Positions 10,801-22,592 of a DNA stretch of 64,000 bases are shown one piece after another (the stretch's first letter is position 1; each line of letters starts with the position of its first letter). A program made the translations under genes and the position numbers. Below the pieces are notes generated by a model. That model worked only from the letters and a program-made list of their open reading frames with translations, did no database searches and was not told the origin of the DNA. Origin of the DNA: Phoronis australis (lineage: Eukaryota; Phoronida; Phoronidae); assembly GCA_002633005.1 (NCBI GenBank), contig NMRA01000007.1, positions 886,811-950,810 of the forward strand, written 5' to 3'.

Positions 10801-13156
10801 ATGTCAGCCACGTTTGGTTCTTATAGTCGGTTGCAAACTTAGTAACTGCTGTGCACCACGATACATGCTTTCTTGTGCTGGAGTGCTCGTGACTGGTATG
10901 AGTACGTTTTGATTTTAGAAAACTGCCTTGCGCTGTATCAGAGAACTGAAGAATAAAGACCGCAGTGACCGTGCCGTACTGAGGTGTAAGATCTGTCAGG
11001 ATAAGACGTTTACAGCGAGTGCCACGCTCATGTACCACTATCGTAGTCATGCTGGTAGGTGGCTTGTTGTAGCTGTGATCAAGGTTACTTTGCCTGTTGT
11101 GAGAACTAGTTTTTGTATTAGAGAGACTGTGATCAGATGGCGGTATTCTGTTTTTTGTAGTATCACAGCTGTCGTGTTTGTCCCTACTGTGGATGAAGCA
11201 GTGACAATGTATTGTCATGTTTTTGATATATGTGTCTACCTTGTTTTACTCCGTGATAGGTGCAATCAGGCTTTTTAGTAAGTGAGAGTAAACAGCTACT
11301 TTGAGTTCGTTGCATTGCATTATTTTAGGTCCGTTATTTTTGAAGCAGTTATTTATTTTCTTTAACAAAGTTGAACTAACTTCTTTCTGTTTATTTGTGT
11401 TCTTTAGTTAGCGTATTAGCTAACTTTAAATTAATTGCTTTTAATTAACATTAGTCATGCACATTGAAACGTATAAGCTCACTGTTAAGGGTTACGTTGT
11501 TGTTTCAAAGTTGGCCAAATTTAGTTGTTTTGCTTACTGGTTTCGCATAACCTTTAGACAGTATCCAGCCAATAGTAGTGTTTGAACAATATATGGTCAT
11601 CCACGGGTATTGCCATTGATGTTTGGTGGGGATGAACTGCTCAATATTTACTTTATAGAACCACCCTCTGGTTGTACTTTGAAAGTTACCCATTTGTACC
11701 GACTCCTAGCCTGTACGAAGTGTTGGGAAGCTACTTTAATGTTTGGGCTCTGCGCTCCTAATGCACTCTCCGCGCTTCTGACCCCCTGTAGGTATCAAGC
11801 CATTCATCTGTCTGGTGTGTAACACAACGTTTACCCGTCAACACAGCCTTAACTATCACATGTTGATACACAACAACATGAGTCGATTTAAGTGCCACGA
11901 GTGCGCCAGGGAGTTCCGACATCCTAGTCACTTCAAGGTAAGGTTGTTAAATGTGTTAATAGCTGGACCTCAGCCTTTGGGTAATTGAAAGTTTCTGTGT
12001 CCAGCTTGGTCGATGTTGTTTCATGTGAGAGCTGAAGTGGAAATCGCAAAATGTAAATGAATCTGTATTTGTATCACTAGTGTTCTAGCATTGGAAGCTG
12101 TTCTGTATTTAAGGCATGTGTGGCTTGATTTCAATGGAAGAATCTGTAGAGTAGTCATTTACAAGCCTATGGTCCTGGATTTTGCAAACCAGTTTGGCGC
12201 CCATTCTTCAGTGGGCTCTTCGTATGGAGAGGTCTCAAATCCTTCCTACTATAGTTCGTGTTTGTGTTTTATCTGTTAACTCTTTTGGCCTTGTGCTTCA
12301 GGAACATTTAAGAAGACACACGGGCGAGACTCCGTTTGCGTGCACAGATTGTCCCCTCAAGTTTAAGACGCGCAACACATACAAGAGGCATCTCAAGACA
12401 CGGCACGGCAAACTGTTGACAGCGCAGGGCATCTATCTCATGCCAAACGAAGAGTTTGAAAAGGTGAGTTGTTGACTACTGCATACTGCGTCTGAGAATA
12501 CCGTTTACTATTAATGTTTCTGCACCAACTTTTTATTTTTCGTATCAATTTTGTTTGTTCAGATTTGTAAATGAAAAGTCAAAAGGCTTAGGCAAGAAAA
12601 CTGACTTCCTAAGACCAATCTTAACTTTATTCAATTTTAAGATAAAACTTGAATTTGTCTCGAGACCGTTTCAAGAAAGAGATCTGAAGATTGACTTAAG
12701 TTTTTTACTTAAGCTTTGTCTTCATTTTGACTATATTATTGAATGTGGAAGGTTTAAAGTTTAGAAATTGAGACAAATATAATGAACTTAAGTCAGTTTC
12801 TTGGAACGGGCCCCTGGGTGGTAGTCCAGACATGTGCGGTAGTACGGACATGTGCTGTAGTACATAGGGTGTGGCACTTAATTGTAGAATGGAATGTTAC
12901 TATCGAGTGAGTGACCGTCATAAACCAGGTTGGCTGTAACCTCTTGTTGGACTGTGCCCACTTGTTCAGTCTAGTGCATCTCAACATTTCTCTTGTGTTT
13001 TAGGTGAAGACGAAAAAGTACCGCAACAGGGGCTTCACTCCTTTGGATGAACAGGAAGAGAGCATGGTGCGTGTGGACGATGAAGAGGTGGTGGTTGATG
13101 TTGAGTCAGTGGAGACAAAGGTTTCAAGGCCAGCACAAGTGTTTGTCAAGCTTTAG
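4785..13156 (+). CDS. C2H2 zinc-finger nuclear protein, 12 coding exons, 716 aa
   Basis: Coding exons: 4785-4848, 5784-5953, 6312-6567, 7003-7071, 7361-7882, 9001-9170, 9287-9440, 9814-9962, 10919-11054, 11792-11937, 12302-12463, 13004-13156 (TAG at 13154-13156). All junctions are GT-AG and phases agree throughout (1,0,1,1,1,0,1,0,1,0,0). The protein starts MSSGRRTLRATRSSKK and has a Ser/Glu-rich N terminus. An atypical Cys/His module follows at residues about 120-155, then a long Lys/Ser-rich disordered middle with acidic runs (DSESDSDEEP; a five-Glu run in exon 8). Four C2H2 fingers occupy about 541-647, and the tail is acidic. This layout suits a DNA-binding transcriptional regulator in the nucleus. 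I do not recognise the orthologue, so no symbol is given. Upstream ATG use and the 5' UTR are not resolved. Confidence 0.88.
6312..6567 (+). CDS. Zinc-finger gene exon 3: atypical Cys/His module
   Basis: The exon encodes residues 79-163. After a helical segment (DQISSLTDKALVNLFAEM) comes YTYTC-x6-CC and then AHLFQH. Possible zinc ligands are C123, C130 or C131, H150 and H154, giving C-x6-C-x19-H-x3-H. This is wider than a classical C2H2 finger. A CxxF-like CCKSF precedes an insert of about ten residues before the His pair. It may be a degenerate C2H2 finger or a separate small zinc-binding fold, perhaps for protein contacts; ligand assignment is inference. The exon runs from CTTTCTAG to a GTGGGT donor. 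Confidence 0.82.
7361..7882 (+). CDS. Zinc-finger gene exon 5: long Lys/Ser-rich linker
   Basis: This 522-bp exon is the largest of the gene. It encodes a low-complexity, strongly basic region with clustered Lys-Lys pairs that could serve as nuclear localisation signals (MSKKRTR, PPKKRV), followed by a less charged stretch ending in TTIFG. The internal ATG at 7372 is not the start, because upstream exons join in frame. Of two donors close together (after 7882 and after 7886), the first gives GGC-AAA and keeps the frame into exon 6 at 9001. Confidence 0.87.
9001..9962 (+). CDS. Zinc-finger gene exons 6-8: acidic linker
   Basis: Exons 9001-9170, 9287-9440 and 9814-9962 encode about 157 residues between the basic linker and the finger array. 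Exon 6 carries an acidic Ser cluster (DSESDSDEEP) typical of casein kinase 2 targets. Exon 7 is a neutral Thr/Ser/Val segment. Exon 8 alternates a five-Glu run with a four-Lys run and ends EGSSEWER. No fold is evident and the segment is probably disordered. The donor of exon 8 (CGG then GTACGT) is copied repeatedly in the following intron. Confidence 0.85.
9941..10500 (+). repeat. Degenerate minisatellite copying the exon 8 donor site
   Basis: The intron after exon 8 opens with many imperfect G-rich units of roughly 35-45 bp built on GAGTGGGAATGGGTACGTCA-like sequence and GGGAGGGGTCTACT. The first unit overlaps the 3' end of exon 8 and its splice donor (GAGTGGGAACGGGTACGT). Most units keep a GTACGT-, GTATGT- or GTATGG-like heptamer at the donor position. 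Copies decay toward 10500. Open frames on both strands here are products of the repeat. Confidence 0.85.
10919..12463 (+). CDS. Zinc-finger gene exons 9-11: four-finger C2H2 array
   Basis: Exons 10919-11054, 11792-11937 and 12302-12463. Finger 1: C541, C544, H558, H562 (C-x2-C-x13-H-x3-H, one residue longer than usual). Finger 2: C570, C573, H586, H590. Finger 3: C598, C601, H614, H618; its two Cys and two His are on different exons (10 and 11). Finger 4: C626, C629, H642, H647 (H-x4-H). A classical TGETPF linker joins fingers 3 and 4, while 1-2 and 2-3 have AGIKPF and NNMSRF. Four adjacent fingers are enough for sequence-specific DNA binding. The motif RHGKLLTAQGIYLMP after finger 4 looks constrained and may help identify the orthologue. 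Confidence 0.92.
13004..13156 (+). CDS. Zinc-finger gene exon 12: acidic C-terminal tail and stop
   Basis: Fifty residues, starting VKTKKYRNRGFTPLDEQEE and then very acidic and Val-rich, ending VFVKL before TAG. An acidic hydrophobic tail after a finger array could be an activation or cofactor-binding segment, though nothing in the sequence proves it. Confidence 0.87.
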   Translation: MKTKKYRNRGFTPLDEQEESMVRVDDEEVVVDVESVETKVSRPAQVFVKL

Positions 13157-14865
13157 TCAAAAGGTGGAGTGAGCCTGAATATGGGAATGTTTAGGCAAGA
13201 TCTTCCAAAGCTGGATTTTGTTGGATACTTTCAAGTTGTGTCTATGGGGGACTGAAACGTCATTTTGAATTCCCAGAAATTTACAGTTGTGTCCAAATGT
13301 TTAAAACAGGTGACTAAATTTGGCTCGATGTTCAGCATATTGTCAGCTCGTCAGATGCAACCTGACAAGATTCCCAGGTTGCCAAGAGGGAACCGAGTTT
13401 GAGAAATCTGGTTGGCAAGAGCTGAAAATGAAATAAACAGGTTACTTGAAGTGAAGAACTGGCATTTTGCAAATGTCCACTGTCATATTCGGACAGAAAA
13501 TTAGTGCTCAGTAATCACCAATTTCTCCTATCAAGCCCCAATATCCTGCGCGTAGGCTCATCTTTTAAGGCAGACAAACGTGATTAAGTTCTTCAGGTTT
13601 TTGCCAAATGATTCCTTCTCATTATTTCCTGTAATATTTTGACTGCTTGGATGTGGTGTGGCAACTTCACGGCATCCTTGGATTTTCATCAGGTCGCCAA
13701 ACAAGATCTGAGGTTGCCAAATTGGGTATATTCAGTCACTAAAAATTGCAAATTATGTTTTTGGATAATTAAAATGCTTCAGAAAGGTGGTACCTGTGTC
13801 ATCTTGCCATAGTTAGCAGATGTTGGTGGATTATATTATCCAACATGAAGAAAAACACTTCTTGAAAATATGAATTTTTGGAACTCTCACTTTGCTATTA
13901 TACCGTTCTGCGGTAAATGGATGTGACCATCGGAAATTATAGAATTTCTATTTCCATTCAAATCCACTTCTTTTATCATTTGTTATCATTGTTTATTGGC
14001 CACTCTGACACAATTTAAACAACACATTGATGACATATTCACCATTGATGCTGTATAAAGGTGTGGTTTACCATATCACATGACTGTAAATAACATAAAA
14101 TATGAGACCGCATCTATAACTCATTAGTCGGAGATGTTGAACTGTCACTTGTTTTTAAGTAACTTTTTAGTGGTAGCCTTCATTCGTTTTCACGACTATG
14201 TTCTGTCTCTTGTGAATATCAGTTGTTTAAGAATTTAAATCGTGTTATAAATCTGAGTCCGTTATCTACCTTGTGAGTTTAGGATGGAATGAATAATTAT
14301 TGTCACCTGTTATTGTATATTTTGCCATATGCTTCCTGTGCATTTCGTATTTACTAAGGCCGTAAGTATTTTATGAAGTTGTAGAAAAAATGTGTATTGC
14401 ACGTGTTACATATGCATAGTATTTTTATAAATTAATATTTTTCAAAGTTGTCAATTTTTTCAGCACAGACCTCTAGCAAACGAAATTTTGTTTTTGTACA
14501 TTTTGTATATAGTTAGAAGTCACAGGGGGGCTTGAAACCATTTTGTTCTGAGATTTTTGTGCGTGTGTGTGTTACTATTTAGCAAGCAGAAAATTTGTTT
14601 ATCAAGTGATTGGTATGGTTTCTGTTCATTTTCAAATGTCTAAAACTGAATCTGCCTGTTTGGAGGGTGTCACAACTCCATAATTGTTTGGCTCTCTGGT
14701 TACATGGCGTTTGCCTTGTGGTTTAAAAAACAAAATGCTGAAAAATGGTATCCCGTGGTAAATTTATTTTTAGCAATTGAAACATCTAATTTGTGGACAG
14801 TTTTCATAGTGAATTTATCCCTGGTCTTGCCGTACTGAAAGTCTGTCATACAGCGATCATTTGGT

Positions 14866-14969
14866 AATAGGCTGATGTAATGTGTCGGCATTATGAGAAT
14901 CCGTTTTCTCCACTGAATTATGCGCATCAACCAGCTTCTCACAAAATGGCTACGTTACATCCGACTATT
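14866..14969. repeat. Foldback (MITE-like) element, copy A
   Basis: 104 bp, same length as copy B at 42445-42548. It starts AATAG and ends with CATCCGACTATT. The arms are near-complementary, around a central TTTTCTCCACTGAAT shared with the other copies. There is no coding capacity. It lies in the presumed 3' UTR of the zinc-finger gene, so a transcript could form a long hairpin there. Confidence 0.75.
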
Positions 14970-15873
14970 GTCGGTAATTGTGGTTCCCAGAAGTCTGCAC
15001 CATAGTTTAGAATTAATTCTTACCGTATCATAATTGAGATCATTCAGTCGCGCATCAACTGCATAATTGGTTAATCAATGGAAAGCAGAATGTTGATGTC
15101 TGTTTGAACCAGCCTCCCAGTGGCTAAGACTTGGTTAATAGTCTGTATCTGGTACCCCATCAAGTAATTGATAGTGGTTGTGTCACAAGGTGGTGATACG
15201 CTTCAGATTGGACAAATGGTCAGTGTCACCTTTGATGGTAGACTTCGCTTGTCAAAGGTTTTTAAGAGTGGTATTTACAGGTTTCAAGTCATGGTGATGA
15301 TCATGCAGTCTCATTACCACTTTCATGCAATGGGATGTTCAAATGACTGTCTAAAAGTCAGCATTGCAAAGTAGTCGGAAGAGTAAAGAGAATTTTTTGT
15401 TCATCATAACGTCAAGTAACAGCTGTTTTTTCTCTTATTTTTAGAATGAATTTTTTGTAGGAAATTTGCTATGTTTGTAAGTTGTTGTGAGCATGGTTCA
15501 AAAAGCTATAAATTGCCTGAAAAAGTTAGGGCTGCAAATATCTAGTCTCCATGCAATCTTCTGATCTATGGAAGTGGATAGTGAAGCTCGGGTAATCATT
15601 ATTTAAGACAATTTTACATGACAATGTCAAGTAAGAGCCATTGTGGTCATATCACTTATTTTCAACTAGTTAATACCGGAGCGGGTCTTCACAGGTGTCA
15701 ATCGGAGTAAAGTGTTTGCTAACACCTTGTCGACTCGCAATTTAATTTTCCACCACTGTACATAATCAGTGTATAATTCTGAAACTGTGATATTATAATG
15801 TGAATTTATAATTCAATGTCCTGATTATAGGTTATATTTTACTGTAGAGTATGTTATAATAGTTGCTCTTCTA

Positions 15874-15879
15874 AATAAA
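15874..15879 (+). terminator. Distal poly(A) signal AATAAA, zinc-finger gene
   Basis: Canonical hexamer with a downstream GTGTTCTTG-type GT-rich element. It is the last good + strand signal before the oppositely oriented PPP4R4 3' end. Confidence 0.5.
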
Positions 15880-15900
15880 CAGTGTTCTTGTACTACTTTT

Positions 15901-16890
15901 GTAATTTCTCTATGCCTGTGCACCTGTAAAATAGTTTAAAGTGGCATTTCCTTCTTGGGGGAAAAGCCCCGTTAAACTACTGCAGCATTAACACCCTAAA
16001 TACATGTATTGTGGTGAAATAGACCAGATAACTCCAGCAATGTGGTGTTAAATGTTTCCACGCAATAGCAAAAGGTTTCTGCCATCAAAAGGATTGAAGA
16101 GCCAGAGGTCATGTGCGTTGGATGTGAAGTGATCCAGCTGTGGAAGGATTGTCTACAGTGGTTGGCTTTTTAAAACTACTTGCCTAAGGCTAATGGTGTG
16201 TTGAGGGATGAAAATACCCAAAAAAGGGTGAGAGCTGAGCAACTTGTGGAGAAATTTCCTTCAAATATGTTGTTTTGCCATTTGTTTTTTGTTTGTGCAC
16301 ACACTACAGGTTGCATTTCTTAGCTTGAAATTTACCATACACATTTGTTTGTTTTGTGAATGACTCTAAAGCTCAATTGCTTTTGGTTGAAATCGAACTT
16401 AAGATGTCGCTGTGGCAGCCATTTTTCATATTTTTGGTTTGCCAAGTCATAGCTTCGCTGACTTTGGAGGAATTTGTTTGAAATTCTGTGTCGAGTTTTG
16501 TAAGATTAACGGTGACTGCTGCTTAATTGAATATTTGTGCTGTAACTCTGGCGTCCCTTGGCAGACCTTTATGAAATTTGGTATGTAGATAGATCACGTC
16601 TATGTTCTCAGTAAAGCTGTTGGTGTACAAGCATAAGAGTCGTCATCTGTGGAAATAATCCCCGGACAAACACCAGTGGTGTCTGTATTTGTAATCAATT
16701 TTACTTCACTAGATTCTGCCAACTGTTGCTCAGAGTACTTTCGCTTGTTTTTAAGTATGAAGTGAAAAGACAACGGCACATTAAAAATGTCGAAGGGTCA
16801 CAAAAGTAAACTTACTAGTGGCATTTGCAATGAAGTATCAATTTTCAACTAGAAGATTTTGTAATTTCGACAACTGTAGTATGTCATTTG
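15901..16890. other. Short intergenic gap between convergent 3' ends
   Basis: No coding frame or RNA gene is recognisable. It separates the inferred poly(A) site of the + strand zinc-finger gene from that of the - strand PPP4R4 gene, and the true UTR ends could overlap within it. Confidence 0.5.
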
Positions 16891-16912
16891 TTGAAAAGAT
16901 TGTTTTGAAATG

Positions 16913-18698
16913 TTTATTAACAATTTCCAAGCTTTTCATCACCAAATATTACAACAAGGAAGTAGTATGCATCTTGTAAACTTTATAAAAATCACTTTTT
17001 CTCAATCTCCATTCAATGTATTTTACAAATATTCTGTTCTATTTACAAAGTATCAAAATATGAGATGGAAAATCAGATACAACATTCTAGGAACACATGT
17101 TCTCTGAACTTGAGATAACGATGGAACTTCTTAGCCAGCTACTGTTAACACCAGGTATTGCATTATGCTTTGACAGATGACCCTGTTTCATATCCAGGTT
17201 CACCACAGTGCATTTCTTTTTAAGGCCATAGAGGGTTACCAGCTAACCACAGTTTGATTCCAATGTCACAGCAGTCACACACAAGAGGATAAGCACCTGT
17301 TAAATTTTAAGTATGACATGGGAAACATGACTTATGTAAAAGGTTTTCAATTTGAAACAATAATAATGGCCAAGACTGCAACAGACATGGCTTCAATGTA
17401 TCGATACAAAAATGCAAAAAAAATGTTTCGGAGACACCTATACCACAAAAACCATGTCAATAGAAGACTAAAATTTCCTGAAAACAATTATGTTCAGAAA
17501 TTTAATGAAACAAAATTCCACAGGTTTGATATACTGAGTCACAAATTGAGAATTTTCTTCCGTACATTATCCAATTCACAGTAACCATAAATTTCAGGGG
17601 CATTACTCAAGATGTGAATTCATACTTAAGAGAAAAATTACTACGGGGCAAAAAATGCATGGCACATTTCATAACTAGGTCCTTTTGAGTTGAAGTAAGT
17701 GGAGTTGTTAAATCAAGAAAATGAGAAAAGTTTGCACTCACATTTCACCAAAACACAATACTGAAAATGAATATTACAGTAGACCGAATTGCTTTTTCGC
17801 TGTAAAATGAACTTCGTGACATGCCGAATAAGGTTGGAAGTTTTGCACATCGCAACTGAAAAAATCTGTATGCAGTGTATTCGTATTTAACCTGAGAACC
17901 TCTAATTGGCATGACAACGCTTGATGAAATGTCACTAGCCCAACTCTGCCTCGCCAAATGTCAGTAGTGTGCCATTTCTTGATGACCCTTGTGCAGGCAC
18001 AGGCCAGGTCATCATTTATCTTGACTGCCCCTAGTTTATGTCCGCTCTGTATCTGCACCAGTGAGAGCACCCTTGACATCAGTTGCCACCACATGGCTCA
18101 GGTGACTGTTATTTTAGCGACGTTTTGCGCCTAAAAGAGAGTTATGCCATTAGACACAAAACAAAAATGAACAGGCCATGTGCTTCATCAACTCATTTAG
18201 ATACAAAAAGATTTTTTCTACGACCCAACTATCTCGTTATTCAGTCGAGCAACAATGACATGCGTCAATAACAAAGTTACTAATACACTGAAATTTAAGT
18301 TAATATGTACATACAAAGTGCACATTTTCACTCCGAAGTAGTACCCCTCAATCTGGGGAGAGGTCACCTTAGGATATAAAACAAATTATTTTTTCCATTG
18401 GTATCCTGTTCTACGGTTATAACAGTTAATAACACACTGTCCGCTTTCACCTAACTCGTGTCCCACAAATGACATTTTGGAAAGCCCATAATGACCATTA
18501 TTGCTACTTGGTGAACAGCGGAGGAGTCCTATTCAGCCAACTTCTACTGGTGCGAAACAAGTGAGGTCACTTTCGGTCTAACGGTAAGTATGTGCAATGC
18601 CGAATCCAAAGCTGCTGTCCCCAGTATCATATGGATTTTCACCCCACACTGTATTATCTAACAAATCTTAAGGAGACCAGGTAAATACAAAAGACTAG
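16913..18698 (-). other. PPP4R4: PPP4R4 3' UTR (inferred)
   Basis: The segment follows the PPP4R4 stop codon on the - strand. The hexamer AATAAA on that strand is at 16918-16913, giving a 3' UTR of about 1.8 kb. Other frames here are short and unconvincing. The end is inferred from the signal alone. Confidence 0.45.
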
Positions 18699-21600
18699 TT
18701 ACTTTGCTGTGCTCTGAGTGTTGACAGTGCCCAGACTATTCTTGCGCACCGGTGCTTTCTTTGCGCCATCATTCGCACCCGCTGAGGATGGACTGTTGTT
18801 ATTGGCCGATCGCCGTCGCCCCGCAGAGTTCACGGGTGATGGGATGCTGCCTTGTGAACTCGCCGAACTTTTCCTGGTAAAAAGGGAGAAAAATGTAGTT
18901 TCCAAAGGTATAAAGATTGGGTGGGGTTACTTACCCCGGGTACTATGGTATGACATCAGTTATTCACTTCCTTACATGTGTGAAAACATATCTACAGTGG
19001 GATGTCATTTTTAAGAGTTCACTGTGAAAGAAAATAACGTGAATAATAAAATGGTTGAAATCAAAATATAAAATATCTTTTCAGTTTTATTCAAAAACTA
19101 TTTATTTTTTCTTTACAAGCACTTCTGTTTTCATGGACTAATGTTGGCAACTAAGCAATCCGTGTCTCGCGTCAGGTGAACTAACGTATCATTTAGACTG
19201 TTTACCACAACAAAACTAGAGTCACTGTAACAAAGGTAGTGTGTCGATGTTGCTCATTTATCTATGGTGTTTGTGATTTATGTAGACACAACAAAATTTA
19301 CGGGCTTATTGCTGAGACGGTTGACGGCACTTTCCTACGATCAAATAGATCGTTTCATAACCTCTGTGAGTAACCAATTTGGGATTGTCTCTAGAATTTG
19401 CGACACAGAAACTCCCGTAAAAACTCAATTTTCTTCATTCTGGAATTTGGTACGTTATCATATTTCTCAAATTTCGGACGTTGTGTTTTCAACCTACAAA
19501 GCAGATAATTTGCCATCCTTCAAGTGATTCACGAACTTGAGACGAACGATATTGCCTACTTCTAGAATTTGGGACAAACGCCGACCTTGAACAAAATATT
19601 TAATTTTTCATTGTCCCAAACTGAAGAATTTTTCCCATTGGTGGGTGTGTGCTTACATATTTGAGTTCACTACCAGGAGTGGAGAAAAATTACGCATTTA
19701 ACCATCAAAATGTAAAAGCTACACGAGTCCACTAAATACATCGTCATAAAACTATGAAACATTCATGAATCGGACGTCTACAATGCACACAGCGTTCACA
19801 AGTTGTCTTTTAGATGTCTGTGCAGATGTCAGAAAAAAGTTGGCATATGAACAGCCATCAGATTTGGTCATAAGCCTAGCAAGTTCAAGATGTACCTTCT
19901 TACAGTGAGAATGCTGAATTCTAATAAACTAACTTGTTGATAGCGAGGTGATAATACACAACTCGCCAAATTTGAAGCACTTAGCACGACTGTTACGCCA
20001 TCTGTTGCAGCGATAGTGGCCCTTAGTGAACCCTCGCAATTAGCAGCTGATCTGCCATTGGACAAAACTTAATGCGCAAATGAAGTATTCATTCATCAGA
20101 GCAACGCGTAAATTCCTCATTATTTCTTCATCACCTCAATGAATGAGGGTTGCTGATTGGCTTCCATACATACCGACTACTTCCACTGGAACCGGCACTG
20201 CCCACAGGAGACATTCTATTGGATAAGAGTGGTGAGCCAGGGGCCTTCAAGTTACGAGGTCCTGACACGGCTTTATTCTTTTGAACACCTACAACATAAA
20301 TCAATGAAATTGTGATGCAAAGAAAGATGGAACCGATCTATTGTGAGCACCAAAACAAAACAATCACACAGCAAAGTGGTCATCGCAAAAAGCAATCTCG
20401 TACTTTCGATAGTGTTTAACCAATCTGTTAGACGAATCAACACCATAAAACACACTTGTCAGAGGTTATGAACTTTTGAAGCATGTCATCAAAACACGGG
20501 TTATTTCTGTCAAAAGCCTGGATCGTGCCAAATCATTGTGTTGTGTACTGTTTACTCATACAGGAGAATCCTTGTTCATCCGTCCAATTCATAAAGCAAA
20601 TTAAATGAAACGCACTGCACTCTGAGAATTGTTAATCCTCGTTAACTTGGCAAAAAACTGAAACCCACTGTCGAGACACAAGTCACGACGTGAGAGTGTA
20701 GCAGATACCTTTGGAAGAATTATTGAGGTTTGGAATATTAGAAGTAATGGTTCCTACGCGCTTCCCAACGTCCTTCCTCGTCTCCTCTTTGGGCTTCAAC
20801 ACAGTTTTAGGGTTGCCGGTGACGCTGCTACTCGTGGTGCTGGTGGCTGCGGGGATTTTAGTTCCTGTGTTCAAGAAGTCAAATGGTTGAGGTCTATCTC
20901 GTTACCACCACAACAAAATTTAGCACCAGCCTGAGTCGTGTTTTTCTGACTCAGTTGACCACTCTTTATAGTACATAAGTATTACCAGTTATGTGGTTGA
21001 AGTGCTCACACATCCAATGGACAGCTGTTACGTTGAATGTATATTAGGAATATTTCTTTGGAAACTGGCGGACTTTTGAAGAAGTAATTAGGACAAGCAA
21101 CGAACGTGAATGAGAAAAACCTTACAAGAAGTAATCTGCTGAGAGCAGTTTGCAAGAAGCATAGATTACTCACGTGAGACAGTGTCTATTTAGTGTAAAA
21201 CCAATTAACACACCAATCCGTGCTCATGTGAAATTTGTGTTTTCTGAGCAAATCTAACACGATCGTACCTTTCCGAGGTATCTTTGTTGTGTCTTTCTTT
21301 GCTGCTCCTGCTGGATCCTTTTTCTTTTCTCCCTTTGGAGGTTTTCCATCTTCCTCTTTCTTATCTCTTTCTTCCTGTAATGAAAACAATTCGTAAAACG
21401 GCCTGTTACCACCAGCCTGGCTAGCAAAAAGTTTGTTTTTTTCCCAACTGAAAGGCCTATATCCAAAAGTGACCTTGTGACTTTTCCAAGACAATGTGCC
21501 CTCATTTGTTTACATCTTTATGAATAATATGTAGCTTATAGGGATATTTAACAAAAATATTTGCTCAATTTATGAATTTCAACTAAAATAAGACAATTCG

Positions 21601-22592
21601 GTTTGGACAATGACATGTGTCACCTTAAATTACATAACGTGGTTACAAACTCATCTTCCGTCAAAAAAGCTGCTATTGATTTAGCCCTCTTAATGGTTAT
21701 GAAATAGGTCTCAGAGTTTTCGTTAGAAAAACTGGAGGTGTTTTCAGCACTCTGAAAGAACTGACAGTTCATTATTTCTCCAAACCAAGATCGCAAAATT
21801 CCAAGTCACGCCATGGCATGAAATTTCATGAGCTTGGAGGGAAGAAATAACAAACTGTAACTTCTTCATGACCCCAGAGATCACTTCTAAACTGAGTAAA
21901 GAACAGACAAAACTTGTTTCTTCTGACACAAAGCATTGGTTTAATGCCCCTTTAAGAAAAGGACTCCAAATTTTGATTGATAGTATTATACATAAAAACT
22001 GGTATAATGAAGAAACAGCATCAGTTGATTCAATGTAATTTATTGGACTCAAATTTATAGGAAAATACTTAATCACAGTCCGTATATTTAAGGAACTGTT
22101 GTAAAGTAAATTGTCTGAGATTTACCAAAGCAAATGGTTTGAAACTGTTACTGGACCTATTGTCCAAACTGTCTCTCAACTGACTCTTAATTTCATATCA
22201 CCCATGTTAACTATGTTTATGGAAGTGAATAGTTTATGGAATGTAACATGTCTATAACCGAGAACATTGACCTATAGCAATAGAAACAGCAGCATTTAAA
22301 CTGCACACAAATCAACTTGTAGTTTTTAAAACATTCTAGTTGGTATGAAATATAAATCCTGCAGCAACACATTAGTAACAGTGTCAGAAAAACATTCCAA
22401 AATGTTAAAGATTTAAGAACCGTCAAATCTTATCTCCAACAAAACTATAAGCTCAAACGACTTATCAACCATTGTAAGAGATTGTAAAAACTGACAAAAA
22501 TAAGCGAGTCTTACGAGCTCAAGAAGTAACTTCTCCTCATCTTCTTTCTGTTGATCAAACGCATCATCTTCAATATAAGTTTTTCTGTGTAA
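18699..22592 (-). CDS. PPP4R4: PPP4R4 exons 15-19, charged and Ser-rich C-terminal tail
   Basis: Exons 22592-22515, 21374-21269, 20864-20709, 20288-20174 and 18873-18699. Exon 15 encodes DDAFDQQKEDEEKLLLEL, aligned with the human DQEKEREELLLLEM coiled segment. Exon 16 is a Lys/Glu block (EEDGKPPKGEKKKD). Exons 17-19 are rich in Ser, Thr, Pro and Gly with scattered basic residues and end NTQSTAK before TAA at 18701-18699. The tail is probably disordered and phosphorylated. It is poorly conserved in sequence, but its length and composition match the family. Confidence 0.88.

Larger units (their letters stand above)
13157..15900 (+). other. Zinc-finger gene 3' UTR with two poly(A) signals
   Basis: No coding frame follows the stop at 13156. 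AATAAA occurs at 13432-13437 and again at 15874-15879; the second is followed by a GT-rich stretch typical of a cleavage site. Use of the distal signal would give a 3' UTR of about 2.7 kb, use of the proximal one about 0.3 kb. The UTR span is inference from these signals. A foldback element lies inside at 14866-14969. Confidence 0.55.
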
